Shown here: in pieces, positions 35,544-45,258 of the stretch | Layout: each line of letters opens with the position of its first letter | How positions within the stretch are numbered: position 1 is the stretch's first letter | NCBI RefSeq assembly: GCF_023715225.1 | Contig: NZ_JAMBNS010000004.1 | Coordinates: forward strand, 62,001 to 126,000 | DNA from: Robertmurraya korlensis | GTDB taxonomy: Bacteria > Bacillota > Bacilli > Bacillales > Cytobacillaceae | Length of the DNA: 64,000 nt | Reading direction: 5' to 3' | Notes under the pieces: model-generated | Seen by the model: the letters and a program-made list of their open reading frames with translations, nothing else | The model's database searches: none | What the model was told of the DNA's origin: nothing | Translations under genes and position numbers: made by a program

Positions 35544-37091
35544 TTACAATCCATATTTCTTCATCTTATTATATAAAGTCACACGGGACCATCCAAGCAT
35601 TTTTGCGGCAGCTGATTTATTTCCATATGTTTGATGAAGTACTTGAGCAATTTTTGACCGTTCATCCTCAAACGTTTCTTCACGTAACACATTGACGGTA
35701 GGCTGTGCCTTGCTTTTAAAAAGGGCGGTTGGCAGTTCGGCCACGGTGATTATATTGTCATCAGCCAAAATCATCATTCGTTCCACCGTGTTTTTGAGCT
35801 GACGGATATTTCCGTTCCATGGGTAATGCATGAATGTGACCATTACCTCTGGTACAACATCAGGGACAGGCTTGTCGTATTTGGCAGAGAACTCTTTTAA
35901 AAATAATTGGACGAGCTCAGGTAAATCCTCAATTCGCTCGCGTAAAGGAGGGAGAGGTACGACAACGACATTTAGACGGTAGTAGAGATCTTCACGGAAT
36001 AAACCTTCTTCAACCATTTTCTCTAAGTCTCGATTGGTTGCAGCAATAATTCTTACATCAATGGGTATTGGTTCATTCCCACCCACACGATAGTATTGCT
36101 TTTCTTGTAATACACGAAGTAGTTTCACTTGTAACTCAAGTGGAAGCTCACCAATTTCATCTAAAAACAAAGTTCCATTCTTCGCAGCACCAATTTTTCC
36201 AAGTTTTCCTTCCTTTACAGCGCCCGTAAATGCACCTTTTTCATATCCAAACAGTTCACTTTCAAAAAGGGCTGCAGGGATTGCTCCACAGTTCAAGTCG
36301 ACAAACGGTCCCTCAGCACGTGTACTTGCTTTATGAATGGCTTGTGCAAATAATTCTTTTCCCACCCCACTTTCACCTGTAATCATGACGGTAGCGTCTG
36401 TGCGAGCTACTTTTTTTGCAAGGGTAATAGACGTATTTAGGGCTTGACTGCGTCCTTTAATTTTATAAAAAGGGTCATCAATTTCATTCGGCTCAATTTG
36501 ACTTTCCAAATCTTGAATATACGCAGCAGTGGTTGTTAACTCATCATTTAGTTTTACGATGTCGGTAATATTCCGTTCTACCGAAATTCCACCGATAATC
36601 TCTCCGTTACTGATCAAAGGAAGAGAGTTAATAAGCACGTGTACATCCTGTTTTGGCTGGTTATAATGTCGAGTAACAGTAGATCCATCGGTTAATGTCT
36701 TCATGAGGACAACTGATTCTTTTTGGAAAAAATTTGTAATAGGGTATCCGATGATGGCTTCAGCAGCTGTTTCGTAAAGTTCTTCTGCCTTTGGATTCCA
36801 GGCGACAACGTGACCCGATTGATCGACGATCGTAATGGCATCATCGACCGCCTTTAATAGTGTTTCGTATACATTGGACAAGTTTTTCCATTCTTGAAAG
36901 ACGACTTCAAAAAGTGCAGACTTCGGAACAACAAAGGCTGGAGCACCAGTATCATCTACTAAAAGAACATCTTCTAAAACTTTTACATCTGACAAACGAG
37001 CATGTAGAGGGTAGGTTTGCATTTCTTCTATATAAATGGCCCCGTCAATTGGCTGGGAAAAAGTTTGAAGCAAAATATTTTTATTTATCAT
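35544..37091 (-). CDS. Sigma-54-dependent activator of proline catabolism (RocR-like)
   Basis: A 515-residue enhancer-binding protein. The N-terminal sensory part includes a PAS domain ([20 protein letters not shown]). The AAA+ domain (about 215-450) has Walker A GESGVGKE, the sigma-54 contact motif GAFTGA, Walker [12 protein letters not shown] and the arginine finger region. The C-terminal Fis-type HTH is [20 protein letters not shown]. It is divergent from P5C dehydrogenase, whose promoter is sigma-54 type with two palindromic upstream sites. The effector is probably proline or P5C, sensed by the N-terminal domain (inference). Confidence 0.9.
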   Translation of the reverse strand: MINKNILLQTFSQPIDGAIYIEEMQTYPLHARLSDVKVLEDVLLVDDTGAPAFVVPKSALFEVVFQEWKNLSNVYETLLKAVDDAITIVDQSGHVVAWNPKAEELYETAAEAIIGYPITNFFQKESVVLMKTLTDGSTVTRHYNQPKQDVHVLINSLPLISNGEIIGGISVERNITDIVKLNDELTTTAAYIQDLESQIEPNEIDDPFYKIKGRSQALNTSITLAKKVARTDATVMITGESGVGKELFAQAIHKASTRAEGPFVDLNCGAIPAALFESELFGYEKGAFTGAVKEGKLGKIGAAKNGTLFLDEIGELPLELQVKLLRVLQEKQYYRVGGNEPIPIDVRIIAATNRDLEKMVEEGLFREDLYYRLNVVVVPLPPLRERIEDLPELVQLFLKEFSAKYDKPVPDVVPEVMVTFMHYPWNGNIRQLKNTVERMMILADDNIITVAELPTALFKSKAQPTVNVLREETFEDERSKIAQVLHQTYGNKSAAAKMLGWSRVTLYNKMKKYGL

Positions 37092-37119
37092 ACAATCACC
37101 TTTACTACTGTTAATGTGG

Positions 37120-37165
37120 TTTACAAAATTGTAAAGACTTTACACTTATTTTACGATTTTGTAAA
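37120..37165. promoter_or_regulatory. Paired upstream activating sites
   Basis: TTTACAAAATTGTAAA (37120-37135) and TTTACGATTTTGTAAA (37150-37165) begin exactly 30 bp apart (three helical turns), 59-104 bp upstream of the -12 element. A GTAAAG/CTTTAC palindrome (37131-37143) links them. Likely binding sites of the divergent activator. Confidence 0.75.
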
Positions 37166-37207
37166 CAATCTGTACACATAATTTTCACATTTTCATGCGT
37201 TTTTAAG

Positions 37208-37224
37208 TTGGCACGCTTCTTGCA
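37208..37224 (+). promoter_or_regulatory. Sigma-54 (SigL) promoter of the proline operon
   Basis: TTGGCACGCTTCTTGCA carries GG (37210-37211) and GC (37222-37223) with 10 bases between: a full consensus -24/-12 element. Confidence 0.92.
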
Positions 37225-37259
37225 TACTATTAATTATACAAGCAAAGAGGAGGATGTTT

Positions 37260-38804
37260 ATGTATAACTACAAACATGAACCGTTTACAAATTTTTCACT
37301 TGAGGACAACCAACAAGCTTTTATGAAAGCTTTAGAATTAGTAAATTCACAATTAGGAAAAGAATACCCCCTAACCATTGGTGGAAAGAAGATCACAACC
37401 GATTCAAAAATCACTTCTTATAACCCTGCAAACAAAGAAGAAGTTGTAGGGGTTGTTTCTAAGGCAAGCAAAGAAATCGCTGAAGAAGCCATGCAGGCAG
37501 CGTTAACAGCATTTGAAACTTGGAAAAATGTAGAGCCAGCGACTCGAGCCAATGTGTTATTCCGTGCGGCTAACATCATGCGTCGACGTAAGCATGAATT
37601 TTCTGCCTATCTAGTAAAGGAAGCAGGAAAGCCGTGGAAAGAAGCGGATGCTGATACAGCTGAAGCAATCGACTTCTTGGAGTTTTACGGAAGACAAATG
37701 AATCAGCTTTCTGCTGGTGTACCCGTTCAAAGCCGTGACGGAGAGTTTAACCAATACAATTATATTCCACTTGGTGTAGGTGTCATTATTTCTCCATTTA
37801 ATTTCCCGTTAGCAATCATGGCTGGTACAACCGTAGCGGCAATCGTGGCAGGAAACTCTGTTTTACTAAAGCCAGCTAATAACACGCCTGTAGTGGCAGC
37901 TAAGTTTGTGGAATTAATGGAAGAAGCAGGACTACCAGAAGGCGTTCTTAACTTTGTTCCTGGAAGTGGAGCAGAAATTGGTGACTACCTAGTGGATCAT
38001 CCAAAAACTCGTTTTGTTTCCTTCACAGGCTCTCGAGAAGTAGGTTGCCGAATTTATGAACGTGCTGCTAAAGTACAACCAGGTCAAATTTGGTTAAAGC
38101 GTGTGATCGCTGAGATGGGTGGTAAAGACACAGTTGTAGTAGATAAAGATGCTGATTTAGACTTAGCTGCAACGTCCATCGTGTACTCTGCGTTTGGTTT
38201 CTCAGGTCAAAAATGTTCAGCTGGTTCACGTGCGGTGATCCATGAGGATGTATACGACGTTGTATTAGAAAAAGCAGTCGCACTTACAAAGACTTTATCA
38301 CTTGGAAACCCAGAAGATGTGAACACATACATGGGACCAGTGATCGATAAAGCAGCTTACGATAAAATTATGAGCTATATTGCGGTAGGAAAAGAAGAAG
38401 GTCGCATTGCTGCAGGTGGAAATGGTGATGATTCGAAGGGATACTTTATCGAACCAACCATTGTAGCGGATGTGAAGGAAAAGGACCGCCTGATGCAAGA
38501 AGAGATTTTTGGACCGGTAGTGGCGTTCTGTAAAGCGCGTGACTTCGACCATATGATGACTATTGCTAACAACACAGACTACGGTTTAACAGGAGCTCTT
38601 ATTTCTAATAATCGTGCCCATATCGAAAGAGCGAGAAAAGAGTTCCACGTAGGAAACCTTTACTTTAACCGTACGTGTACAGGAGCCATCGTAGGTTACC
38701 AGCCATTTGGTGGGTTCAATATGTCAGGAACGGACTCAAAAGCAGGCGGACCAGACTACCTGGTATTACACATGCAAGCGAAAACAACTTCTGAAATGTT
38801 CTAA
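37260..38804 (+). CDS. rocA: 1-pyrroline-5-carboxylate dehydrogenase (RocA type)
   Basis: A 514-residue NAD-dependent aldehyde dehydrogenase converting P5C/glutamate semialdehyde to glutamate. It is strongly RocA-like from HEPFTNF to [11 protein letters not shown]. The catalytic cysteine is in [13 protein letters not shown], the general base glutamate in [12 protein letters not shown] and the NAD motif in [11 protein letters not shown] 37260 lies 6 bases from GGAGG; ATG 37254 is too close. First gene of the SigL-driven proline catabolic operon. The rocA/pruA/putC names are used interchangeably in Bacillus. Confidence 0.95.
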   Translation: MYNYKHEPFTNFSLEDNQQAFMKALELVNSQLGKEYPLTIGGKKITTDSKITSYNPANKEEVVGVVSKASKEIAEEAMQAALTAFETWKNVEPATRANVLFRAANIMRRRKHEFSAYLVKEAGKPWKEADADTAEAIDFLEFYGRQMNQLSAGVPVQSRDGEFNQYNYIPLGVGVIISPFNFPLAIMAGTTVAAIVAGNSVLLKPANNTPVVAAKFVELMEEAGLPEGVLNFVPGSGAEIGDYLVDHPKTRFVSFTGSREVGCRIYERAAKVQPGQIWLKRVIAEMGGKDTVVVDKDADLDLAATSIVYSAFGFSGQKCSAGSRAVIHEDVYDVVLEKAVALTKTLSLGNPEDVNTYMGPVIDKAAYDKIMSYIAVGKEEGRIAAGGNGDDSKGYFIEPTIVADVKEKDRLMQEEIFGPVVAFCKARDFDHMMTIANNTDYGLTGALISNNRAHIERARKEFHVGNLYFNRTCTGAIVGYQPFGGFNMSGTDSKAGGPDYLVLHMQAKTTSEMF

Positions 38805-38819
38805 TTGAATTTTCACTCG

Positions 38820-38840
38820 GGCTGCACAACATGTGCAGCC
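38820..38840 (+). other. Intercistronic hairpin
   Basis: GGCTGCAC (38820-38827) pairs with GTGCAGCC (38833-38840). There is no T-run, so it probably tunes mRNA stability or read-through between the two genes. Confidence 0.6.
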
Positions 38841-38865
38841 TCAGAGTTTATGGGGGAGAAAGAGA

Positions 38866-39780
38866 ATGATAGAGGCGATTTCAAAAAATTTCTTTTTAAA
38901 AGTGTCGCAAAACAAGTCGATGAACAAAGCAGCTAGAAAATGGGGTCTTCGCTTTGGGGCTAGCCAAGTTGTTGCTGGAGAAACGATTGAAACAGCGATT
39001 GCAGCGGTAAAAAAGTTAAATAAAAATGGAATCGTTGCCACACTGGATCATCTTGGTGAGTTTGTATCGAATAAAGCAGAAGCTAGTGAAGCAACTGATT
39101 ATTGTGTTCGTACGTTACATGCGATGGCATCTGCGAAGGTAGATGGCAATCTTTCCGTAAAAATGACACAATTAGGTTTAGACATCGATAAACAATTTTG
39201 CTTAAACAATATGAGAAAAATTGTCTCCACGGCAAAACAATACAACAACTTCGTTCGTATTGACATGGAGGATTCAACACGTACTCAAATTACACTAGAT
39301 ATTTTAAAAGAATTACGCAAAGAGTATGACAATGTGGGCACGGTTATTCAAGCGTATTTGTATCGATCGGAGCAAGACGTGAAAGAATTAGCGGGAGTTC
39401 CGCTTCGCCTTGTAAAAGGAGCATACAAAGAGCCTGCAGAAGTCGCTTATCAGGACAAATCTGACGTGGACAAGAACTATATGACGATCATTAAAGAGCA
39501 TTTGAAAAGTGGTAGCTACACGGCAATTGCCAGCCATGACCATAACATCATTTCAAAGGTAAAGGAATTTACCAAACAAGAAAACATTCCTACTACTCAA
39601 TTTGAATTCCAATTTTTATATGGTTTCCGAAATGAACTTCAGCAAAGCCTAGTTAAGGAAGGATACAAAGTTCGTGTGTATGTTCCATTTGGGGATGACT
39701 GGTTCGGCTACTTTATGCGTCGCTTGGCAGAAAGACCACAAAATATTGCCTTTGCTTTTAAAGGCTTCTTTTTTAAATAA
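38866..39780 (+). CDS. Proline dehydrogenase
   Basis: A 304-residue FAD-dependent enzyme oxidising proline to P5C, the step before RocA. Barrel motifs include FVRIDMEDSTRTQITLDI, GTVIQAYLYRS, LRLVKGAYKEP and the C-terminal FGDDWFGYFMRRLAERPQN. This is the monofunctional, membrane-associated type (B. subtilis FadM/PutB). ATG 38866 follows GGGGGAGAAA; the upstream in-frame ATG at 38833 lies in the intercistronic hairpin. Confidence 0.93.
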   Translation: MIEAISKNFFLKVSQNKSMNKAARKWGLRFGASQVVAGETIETAIAAVKKLNKNGIVATLDHLGEFVSNKAEASEATDYCVRTLHAMASAKVDGNLSVKMTQLGLDIDKQFCLNNMRKIVSTAKQYNNFVRIDMEDSTRTQITLDILKELRKEYDNVGTVIQAYLYRSEQDVKELAGVPLRLVKGAYKEPAEVAYQDKSDVDKNYMTIIKEHLKSGSYTAIASHDHNIISKVKEFTKQENIPTTQFEFQFLYGFRNELQQSLVKEGYKVRVYVPFGDDWFGYFMRRLAERPQNIAFAFKGFFFK

Positions 39781-39794
39781 AGTGTAATAAGAAG

Positions 39795-39829
39795 AGAAGC
39801 GTGAATGGTGGATTCAGGCTTCTTTTTTA
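39795..39829. terminator. Terminator between convergent genes
   Basis: AGAAGC (39795-39800) with GCTTCT (39818-39823) and an inner TGAAT/ATTCA, followed by six T; it overlaps the 3' end of ansR. Confidence 0.78.
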
Positions 39830-40164
39830 ATGAAAGTTTCCTTTTTTGAAAGCTCTCTTTTTATACGTGTAAAGGCGATAAAATCAATAAGTTCTTCATT
39901 AGATAACGATACTCCATCAAGTGTGAGTGAGATTGATTCCTCATCAATTGATTTGGTTAACTCTAACGATTGCTCACTTCGTCCAAGAATATGGTCCACA
40001 CTTGTTTCGAATAAGTCGGCGATGTCAGACAATGCCTGCAAAGATGGTTCTCTATAACCATACTCATATCCCGCATATGTACTTTTGGCGATTTCTAGAC
40101 GATCTGCCGTTTCCTGCATCGACCACTTTCTACTTTTCCTCAAAGTTACTAATCGAGATAACAC
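39814..40164 (-). CDS. ansR: XRE-family repressor AnsR
   Basis: A 116-residue regulator, the same length as B. subtilis AnsR. The HTH is WSMQETADRLEIAKSTYAGY, followed by EPSLQALSDIADLFETSVD and a short C-terminal domain (SNEELIDFIAFTRIKRE). It is divergent from the asparaginase gene. Start GTG has GGAGGAA about 9 bases upstream. It presumably represses ansA until aspartate or asparagine is available. Confidence 0.85.
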   Translation of the reverse strand: MLSRLVTLRKSRKWSMQETADRLEIAKSTYAGYEYGYREPSLQALSDIADLFETSVDHILGRSEQSLELTKSIDEESISLTLDGVSLSNEELIDFIAFTRIKRELSKKETFIKKEA

Positions 40165-40340
40165 GATTCATTCTTCCTCCAATGACTTTTTGTTTTGTAC
40201 ATTATAGCATGTTAGTAATGACAAGAATACAAAAATGTGCGCGAATCGAAAACATATATTGCTTTATTTAATGAATTAATTATAATAAGCTTATAATAAA
40301 TTGCAAATCGCGTACATATACGTAGAGGAGAAGAGAAACC

Positions 40341-41345
40341 ATGAAAAAAATATTACTGCTCGCAACTGGTGGGACCATAGCATCGTTAGAGGGAAAGGAC
40401 GGATTGGTACCAGGACTAGCCCCGGTGGACCTCCTAAGCTATTCTTCAGATGTATCCTTAGCAGCTGATGTGACTTGTGAGATTTTAATGAATAGAGACA
40501 GTACGAATATGCAGCCGGAGCACTGGATTGAAATGGCTATTAAAATTGCAGATAACTACGATCAATATGATGGTTTTGTGATTACACATGGAACTGACAC
40601 ACTCGGATATACATCCTCTGCTTTATCCTATATGCTACAGGGATTAAATAAACCTGTTGTTGTAACAGGCTCTCAAGTTCCAATTAGTTTCAAAAGAACA
40701 GATGCGATTAAAAATCTTAACGACGCTATCTGCTTTGCTTGTGAAAACGTTGGTGGTGTTTATGTCGTTTTCGATGGTCGAGTAATCATTGGTACAAGAG
40801 CAGTGAAAATGAGAACGAAAAGCTTCGATGCGTTTGAAAGTATTAATCATCCTTACGTAGCACAAGTAAGAGAGAACAAGGTAACGTATTACTGGCGACC
40901 TGAGCAAACGATACAGTCATTAAAACTAGATGTTAGTCTTTGCCCAGATGTGTTCGTTCTTACCTTACATCCTGGTACAAAGCCAGAGATTTTTGATTAT
41001 TTAAAAGGCTTGTATAAGGGAATTATCATTGAAAGCTACGGAAACGGCGGAGTTCCTTTCGAGGAAAGAAGCTTGTTGCCTAAGATAAAAGAACTAACAG
41101 AAGCAGGTGTAGCAGTTCTCATCTCTACTCAGTGTTTAGAAGAAGGTGGAGACCTGTATTTATATGAAGTCGGACGGAAAGTAAGTCAGTATCATGTGAT
41201 TGTCTCTGGAGATATGAATAAAGAAGCAATCGTACCGAAACTAATGTGGGCCTTGGGTCAAACGAATGATCTGTCTCAAGTAAAAGAAATGATGGAAACG
41301 CCAATTTCGTATGATCTATCTGTTGAGTGGGGTCAAGAAGAGTGA
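40341..41345 (+). CDS. ansA: Type I L-asparaginase
   Basis: A 334-residue cytoplasmic asparaginase hydrolysing asparagine to aspartate and ammonia. The first catalytic threonine, residue 12, lies in [10 protein letters not shown]; the second is in [14 protein letters not shown]. The sequence is intact. AGAGGAGAAG lies upstream. Unlike in B. subtilis, no aspartase gene (ansB) follows; instead a YitT-type membrane gene overlaps the stop codon. Confidence 0.93.
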   Translation: MKKILLLATGGTIASLEGKDGLVPGLAPVDLLSYSSDVSLAADVTCEILMNRDSTNMQPEHWIEMAIKIADNYDQYDGFVITHGTDTLGYTSSALSYMLQGLNKPVVVTGSQVPISFKRTDAIKNLNDAICFACENVGGVYVVFDGRVIIGTRAVKMRTKSFDAFESINHPYVAQVRENKVTYYWRPEQTIQSLKLDVSLCPDVFVLTLHPGTKPEIFDYLKGLYKGIIIESYGNGGVPFEERSLLPKIKELTEAGVAVLISTQCLEEGGDLYLYEVGRKVSQYHVIVSGDMNKEAIVPKLMWALGQTNDLSQVKEMMETPISYDLSVEWGQEE

Positions 41346-42187
41346 GACAAGCCTATCGTATATTTAGTTTACATCTAGGGATTGCTCTAGTAGCTATTAA
41401 TATTCACTTTTTTCTAGCGCCTAATCAATTCGCTGCCGGTGGGCTAGGTGGTTTAACCATTGTGATGCATCACTTTTTTCCTAACGTTTCAATAGGCTTA
41501 TTAATGTTATGCTTTAATGTGGTGTTGTTTGGATTAGGATTCATGTTTCTTGGTTTTAGCTTTGGTTTAAAGACAATTTATTCAAGCTTTATGTTATCGT
41601 TTATGGTTTGGTTGTTTGGGGAAGTGGCTCCTATGGCTGAGCCACTTAGTGAAGATAAACTGATTCAACTGATGGTCGGTGTATTAGTTGCTGCACTTGG
41701 ACTGGTCATCGTGATGAATGAGGGAGCTTCAACCGGAGGAATGGACCTGATCGGCATGATATTGAATAAGTATTTTTCGATTGATATAGGTAAAGCCGTA
41801 TTGTTTTCCGATATGATCATCGTGCTATTGTCGATTGTTGCCTTTGGTGTGGAAAATGGTTTATATGCACTGTTTGGAATTGTGTTAAGAGGCGTTGTTA
41901 TCGATTATTTAATTCAACAGTTTAGTTTAACGAAGGAAGTTGTCATTATTAGCTATAAATGCGATTTAATTAAGAACTTTATAATTGAAACTCTAGGCCG
42001 TAGCGCCACTGTGCATGAAGCAAAAGGTGTTTTTAGCAACGAGCAAAAGGAAGTTATTACAATAGTCCTAAAACGAAGCGAATTTCATTCATTGAAAAAA
42101 TATATTAATGAAATCGACAAACGAGCTTTTATTAGTGTACATAATATGAGTGAGGTCGTCGGAAATGGATTTAAGAGTATGGTTTAG
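41342..42187 (+). CDS. YitT-family membrane protein (DUF161/DUF2179)
   Basis: A 281-residue protein with five to six TM helices (about 1-195), including [16 protein letters not shown] and [20 protein letters not shown], and a soluble C-terminal DUF2179 domain. GTG 41342 overlaps the ansA TGA, giving translational coupling; an in-frame GTG at 41327 is possible. YitT-family function is unclear; linkage to ansA suggests asparagine/aspartate-related transport (weak inference). Confidence 0.85.
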   Translation: MRQAYRIFSLHLGIALVAINIHFFLAPNQFAAGGLGGLTIVMHHFFPNVSIGLLMLCFNVVLFGLGFMFLGFSFGLKTIYSSFMLSFMVWLFGEVAPMAEPLSEDKLIQLMVGVLVAALGLVIVMNEGASTGGMDLIGMILNKYFSIDIGKAVLFSDMIIVLLSIVAFGVENGLYALFGIVLRGVVIDYLIQQFSLTKEVVIISYKCDLIKNFIIETLGRSATVHEAKGVFSNEQKEVITIVLKRSEFHSLKKYINEIDKRAFISVHNMSEVVGNGFKSMV

Positions 42188-42262
42188 GTGGAAAGATCTC
42201 ATGTTACATTCCTGAAATATATGTAATAAACAAAAAAGCAATCATTTTTTCCTTAAGTAAAC

Positions 42263-42403
42263 CTGGTAATTACACCCATCATATTGGTGGATAAAGCCCG
42301 GTTTATCAATATATTGTGTCAATAAAAATGATTTGTCCAATAATTGGAACATGCACGGGTATATTACATCTGGTAACCTTCTTGTTAACGAAAGCAAGGA
42401 GGT
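42263..42403 (+). ncRNA. Structured leader A upstream of SleB-like gene
   Basis: CTGGTAATTACACCC (42263-42277) can pair with GGGTATATTAC (42357-42367), enclosing about 80 bases. TTACATCTGGTAA (42364-42376) and a hairpin of ACCTTCTTG (42376-42384) with CAAGGAGGT (42395-42403) follow; the hairpin covers the whole Shine-Dalgarno sequence. The same blocks with the same spacing occur before the paralogue at 45414. No known riboswitch class is recognised. Confidence 0.55.
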
Positions 42404-42410
42404 ATTTTTT

Positions 42411-42989
42411 ATGAACATTCTAAAAAAACTACTTGTTCTCTCTACTCTATCGTTCACATTGGTTGGGTTTGAAACTACTTCGAGCGCAGCTGAACCAACT
42501 CTTTCAGTGAAAAGTGGAGAAACATCTTGGAAAGTAGTAAATAAAACTGATCAATCTGCTCTTGAATTAATGAAAGAAAATCATGATAAATTTCCAACAT
42601 TATATGAAAAGGAAATTGATGTTACAGATCAGGAAAAGGAATTGATGGCCCGACTTGTAACTGCGGAAGCAAAAGGTGAACCGTACGAAGGGAAAGTGGC
42701 AGTGGCAGAGGTGATTATTAACCGTGTAGAGCATAAGCAGTTCCCTGACACTGTCAAAGAGGTTGTATATGAGCAGGTGTCTGGTACGTATGCATTTTCT
42801 CCCGTTCAAAATGGTGAGATTAACAAACCAGCAGATGAAGAATCAATGGAAGCTGTAGAAGAAGCTCTAGTTGACAAAGAGAATGATTCAGAGGCTATCT
42901 ATTTTTATAATCCCGAAATTGCAACGGATACATGGATTTTATCAAGACAAGTCACAGAAACAATAGGAAACCATCGATTTGCAATTTAG
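42411..42989 (+). CDS. Secreted SleB/CwlJ-like cell wall hydrolase
   Basis: A 192-residue exported protein. The signal peptide (about 1-27) ends near SSAAEP. Residues 30-70 look like a decayed LysM module (SVKSGETSWKVV). The Hydrolase_2 domain (about 80-190) has LMARLVTAEAKGEPYEGKVA, AEVIINRVEHKQFPDTV and YAFSPVQNG, with the likely catalytic glutamate in TAEAKGE. It is paralogous to 45414-46010. ATG 42411 has AGGAGG 7-8 bases upstream. Confidence 0.88.
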   Translation: MNILKKLLVLSTLSFTLVGFETTSSAAEPTLSVKSGETSWKVVNKTDQSALELMKENHDKFPTLYEKEIDVTDQEKELMARLVTAEAKGEPYEGKVAVAEVIINRVEHKQFPDTVKEVVYEQVSGTYAFSPVQNGEINKPADEESMEAVEEALVDKENDSEAIYFYNPEIATDTWILSRQVTETIGNHRFAI

Positions 42990-42990
42990 A

Positions 42991-43018
42991 AACCAGGGGG
43001 ATTTCCTCCTGGTTTTTT
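42991..43018. terminator. Bidirectional terminator
   Basis: AACCAGG (42991-42997) pairs with CCTGGTT (43008-43014), followed by six T. Confidence 0.8.
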
Positions 43019-43844
43019 ATTGAACAAAATATTGCCTTAATGCTTGTTGTAAGGTGCCTAATGTTTTTGTCTTCTTATAGAAGGCTGCAACATCTAAATG
43101 TATCATCTTTTTCACAACTTCGGCACGTAAACCGGTGATAATCGATTGACAACCCATCATGGAAGTGCCGTCGATAATTTTCATCAGATGATCAATAACG
43201 TCAGGTTCCATATCGCCAATGCCTGATAAATCAAGAATTAAGGTTTGAATACGAAGTCTTCCAATCTCTGTTAGAACCTTTTCTTCTAATATTGCCGTTC
43301 GGAAGGAGTCTACCGTCCCAATTAAGGGTAAAATGCAAACTGAAGAAGTGATCGGAATAATAGGAACTGATAAATTTTCAACTAGTTGTCTTTGTGCAAC
43401 AATCAGAGAATCTTTGTATTTTGAATAACTTATAAAGAATGTGTTCAGAAACTGGTCGACTTGATTATTAATTTGTAACTCGAGCTGAAAGAATTCATCT
43501 AGCTGATATTTGTTGGAAAGAGTATTAAACGATTGAATAAATTTCCAAAGTGTTCGTCGAATGGCTTGAATCCATTCTAGTTTGAAAGATAATTCAATTG
43601 AATGGGTAGCCCATACAATTCCTTCTTGCTTGGCAAAAGCTTTCAGTTCATCCTCATTGCCATCGATAATGTCGATTACTAATTTTTGAGCATTCGAAAC
43701 TAAGTTAATATTACCGATTCTTAGTATTTCATCAATCCGACCTTTTACATTTACAGCCTCGACAAGAAGTGAATTCTTAAATTTTTCTTTATTTTCTTCA
43801 ATAAAGTCTTTTAAATCAAAAGAAACTTGATATGTAAATTCCAT
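43017..43844 (-). CDS. RsbR-like STAS-domain protein
   Basis: A 275-residue protein. A helical N-terminal domain of about 150 residues precedes a C-terminal STAS domain (about 160-275), with VPIIPITSSVCILPLIGTVD and TLILDLSGIGDMEPDVIDHL. This is the architecture of RsbR-type stressosome co-antagonists. The phospho-acceptor position reads LSGIGDME with no Thr/Ser in the usual place, so phosphorylation may differ. Confidence 0.82.
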   Translation of the reverse strand: MEFTYQVSFDLKDFIEENKEKFKNSLLVEAVNVKGRIDEILRIGNINLVSNAQKLVIDIIDGNEDELKAFAKQEGIVWATHSIELSFKLEWIQAIRRTLWKFIQSFNTLSNKYQLDEFFQLELQINNQVDQFLNTFFISYSKYKDSLIVAQRQLVENLSVPIIPITSSVCILPLIGTVDSFRTAILEEKVLTEIGRLRIQTLILDLSGIGDMEPDVIDHLMKIIDGTSMMGCQSIITGLRAEVVKKMIHLDVAAFYKKTKTLGTLQQALRQYFVQ

Positions 43845-44050
43845 GAGATGTTCCCCCTTTTACATTTCCCCAAGAACTGATACCCGTAAAATGTATTTGA
43901 TAAACATGTTTAACCAAAAAAACTAATCATCTAATTAATAGGGAAAAAGGATGAATGTGAACAAAAAAACAGTGACTTTTATCATAGTTATCGACTGTTT
44001 TCGACAAATCATCTATAATATCTTTGCTAAAATAAAAATAAAATTGAAAA

Positions 44051-44126
44051 AGGCAAACTCATTGAAAGGTGGGGACGCAAAGCTACGGGTCTAAGGTTCT
44101 AAAGGAACTATGATGGCTGAGTTGCC
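44051..44126 (+). ncRNA. Cyclic di-GMP-I (GEMM) riboswitch aptamer
   Basis: The GEMM-I core is plain: GGCAAAC at the 5' side, a GAAA tetraloop in the first hairpin, the conserved GGGGACGCAAAGC (from 44080), GGTCTAAGG, and closure by GAGTTGCC. It sits between a divergent STAS gene and the oxidoreductase gene and is followed by a terminator. Confidence 0.9.
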
Positions 44127-44139
44127 AAGGGAAAATCGG

Positions 44140-44172
44140 AAGACCTATATCCCTTTGGGTGTAGGTCTTTTC
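44140..44172 (+). terminator. Riboswitch-controlled terminator
   Basis: AGACCTA (44141-44147) pairs with TAGGTCT (44162-44168), with an inner CCC/GGG, followed by T's. Its 5' arm AGACC could instead pair with GGTCT (44089-44093) inside the aptamer. Confidence 0.8.
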
Positions 44173-44247
44173 TGTATGTCATAAAGTATGGACCATACAC
44201 TTTTACATCACAAAAAAAATAAATTTTTAAAATAAGGAGTGAAATCA

Positions 44248-45117
44248 TTGAAGGTTGGATTTATTGGCTTGGGCAGTATGGGGTTCCCGATGGCGGAAAA
44301 TCTTTTGAAAAATGGCTATGAATTAGTGGTTTACAATCGGACGAAAAATAAATGCCAAGACCTAGCCACAAAAGGAGCCATTATAGCAAACACTCCTGCT
44401 GAAACAGCTAGACAAACGGACATCGTACTTACTATACTATCTGACGATACAGCTTTGGAGAACGTCGTTTTTGGTGATGAAGGAATACTTAAGGGGTTAA
44501 AACCAGGAGGCATTCATGTGTCCATCAGTACCATCAGTGTGCACTTGGCAAGGAAACTAACGGATGACCATGAAAAAGCCCGTCAACATTTTGTATCTTC
44601 CACTGTTTTAGGTCGTCCTGAAGCCGCTGCAGAAACTGCATTACGCTTTATAGTTGCAGGTCCAGAAGAAGCAAGGAAGAAAGTAATACCCATCCTTCAA
44701 ATTTTGGGACAAGATGTTTTTACTGTTGGTGATCAAGGGTATCTATCAAATGTGGCTAAGCTGGGAAATAACTTCTTACTTGTTTCTATGTTAGAGTCCT
44801 TATCAGAAATTTTCGTTATGGTGGAGAAACATGGAGTTGAACCAAAGCAGTTTTTAGAAATGATTAATTCTCTGTTTGCATCACCAGTTTATAATGCTTA
44901 TGGAAAAATGATTTTAAATGAACAGTTTGATCCAGCTGGCTTTAAGCTGAAGCTTGGGTTAAAAGATGTAAACTTAATGATTGATGCAGCAAATGAGGTA
45001 TCAACGGAGTTACCAATTGCCACCTTAGCGCAATCTCATTATAGTTATGCGATTGAAAAAGGCTGGGGAGACTTAGATTGGGCAGCTATCCAGAAGGTAT
45101 TAAGGGCTATAAATTAA
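44248..45117 (+). CDS. NAD(P)-dependent oxidoreductase, 3-hydroxyisobutyrate dehydrogenase family
   Basis: A 289-residue beta-hydroxyacid dehydrogenase. The dinucleotide motif is VGFIGLGSMGFPMAENLLK, the substrate region ISTISVHLARKL, and the catalytic lysine is in KLGNNFLLVSML. Relatives act on 3-hydroxyisobutyrate, tartronate semialdehyde or related semialdehydes; the DNA gives no exact substrate. TTG 44248 has AAGGAG 7 bases upstream. Expression is probably gated by the c-di-GMP riboswitch. Confidence 0.9.
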   Translation: MKVGFIGLGSMGFPMAENLLKNGYELVVYNRTKNKCQDLATKGAIIANTPAETARQTDIVLTILSDDTALENVVFGDEGILKGLKPGGIHVSISTISVHLARKLTDDHEKARQHFVSSTVLGRPEAAAETALRFIVAGPEEARKKVIPILQILGQDVFTVGDQGYLSNVAKLGNNFLLVSMLESLSEIFVMVEKHGVEPKQFLEMINSLFASPVYNAYGKMILNEQFDPAGFKLKLGLKDVNLMIDAANEVSTELPIATLAQSHYSYAIEKGWGDLDWAAIQKVLRAIN

Positions 45118-45145
45118 GTAGAGTCACTCGGCTCTACTTTTTTTA
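45117..45145 (+). terminator. Rho-independent terminator
   Basis: AGTAGAG (45117-45123) pairs with CTCTACT (45132-45138), followed by a T-run. Confidence 0.85.
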
Positions 45146-45258
45146 TTTTGTAGAGATAAATTTGAACGATCTGTAGGTATTTTCCTAAAAAAGTTTGTCA
45201 TCATTCAGTAATAAGTTTGTAATATCACCCTAATCAAGAAAAAAACGAATAAAACATA

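Noticed and set aside
41327-41341. GTG 41327 as start of the YitT-type gene
   Set aside because: No ribosome binding site; GTG 41342 gives the usual 4-base stop/start overlap with ansA. Not fully excluded.
42188-42410. ydaO-type c-di-AMP riboswitch before a cell wall hydrolase
   Set aside because: The class is often found before such genes, but its conserved blocks are not visible here or before 45414.
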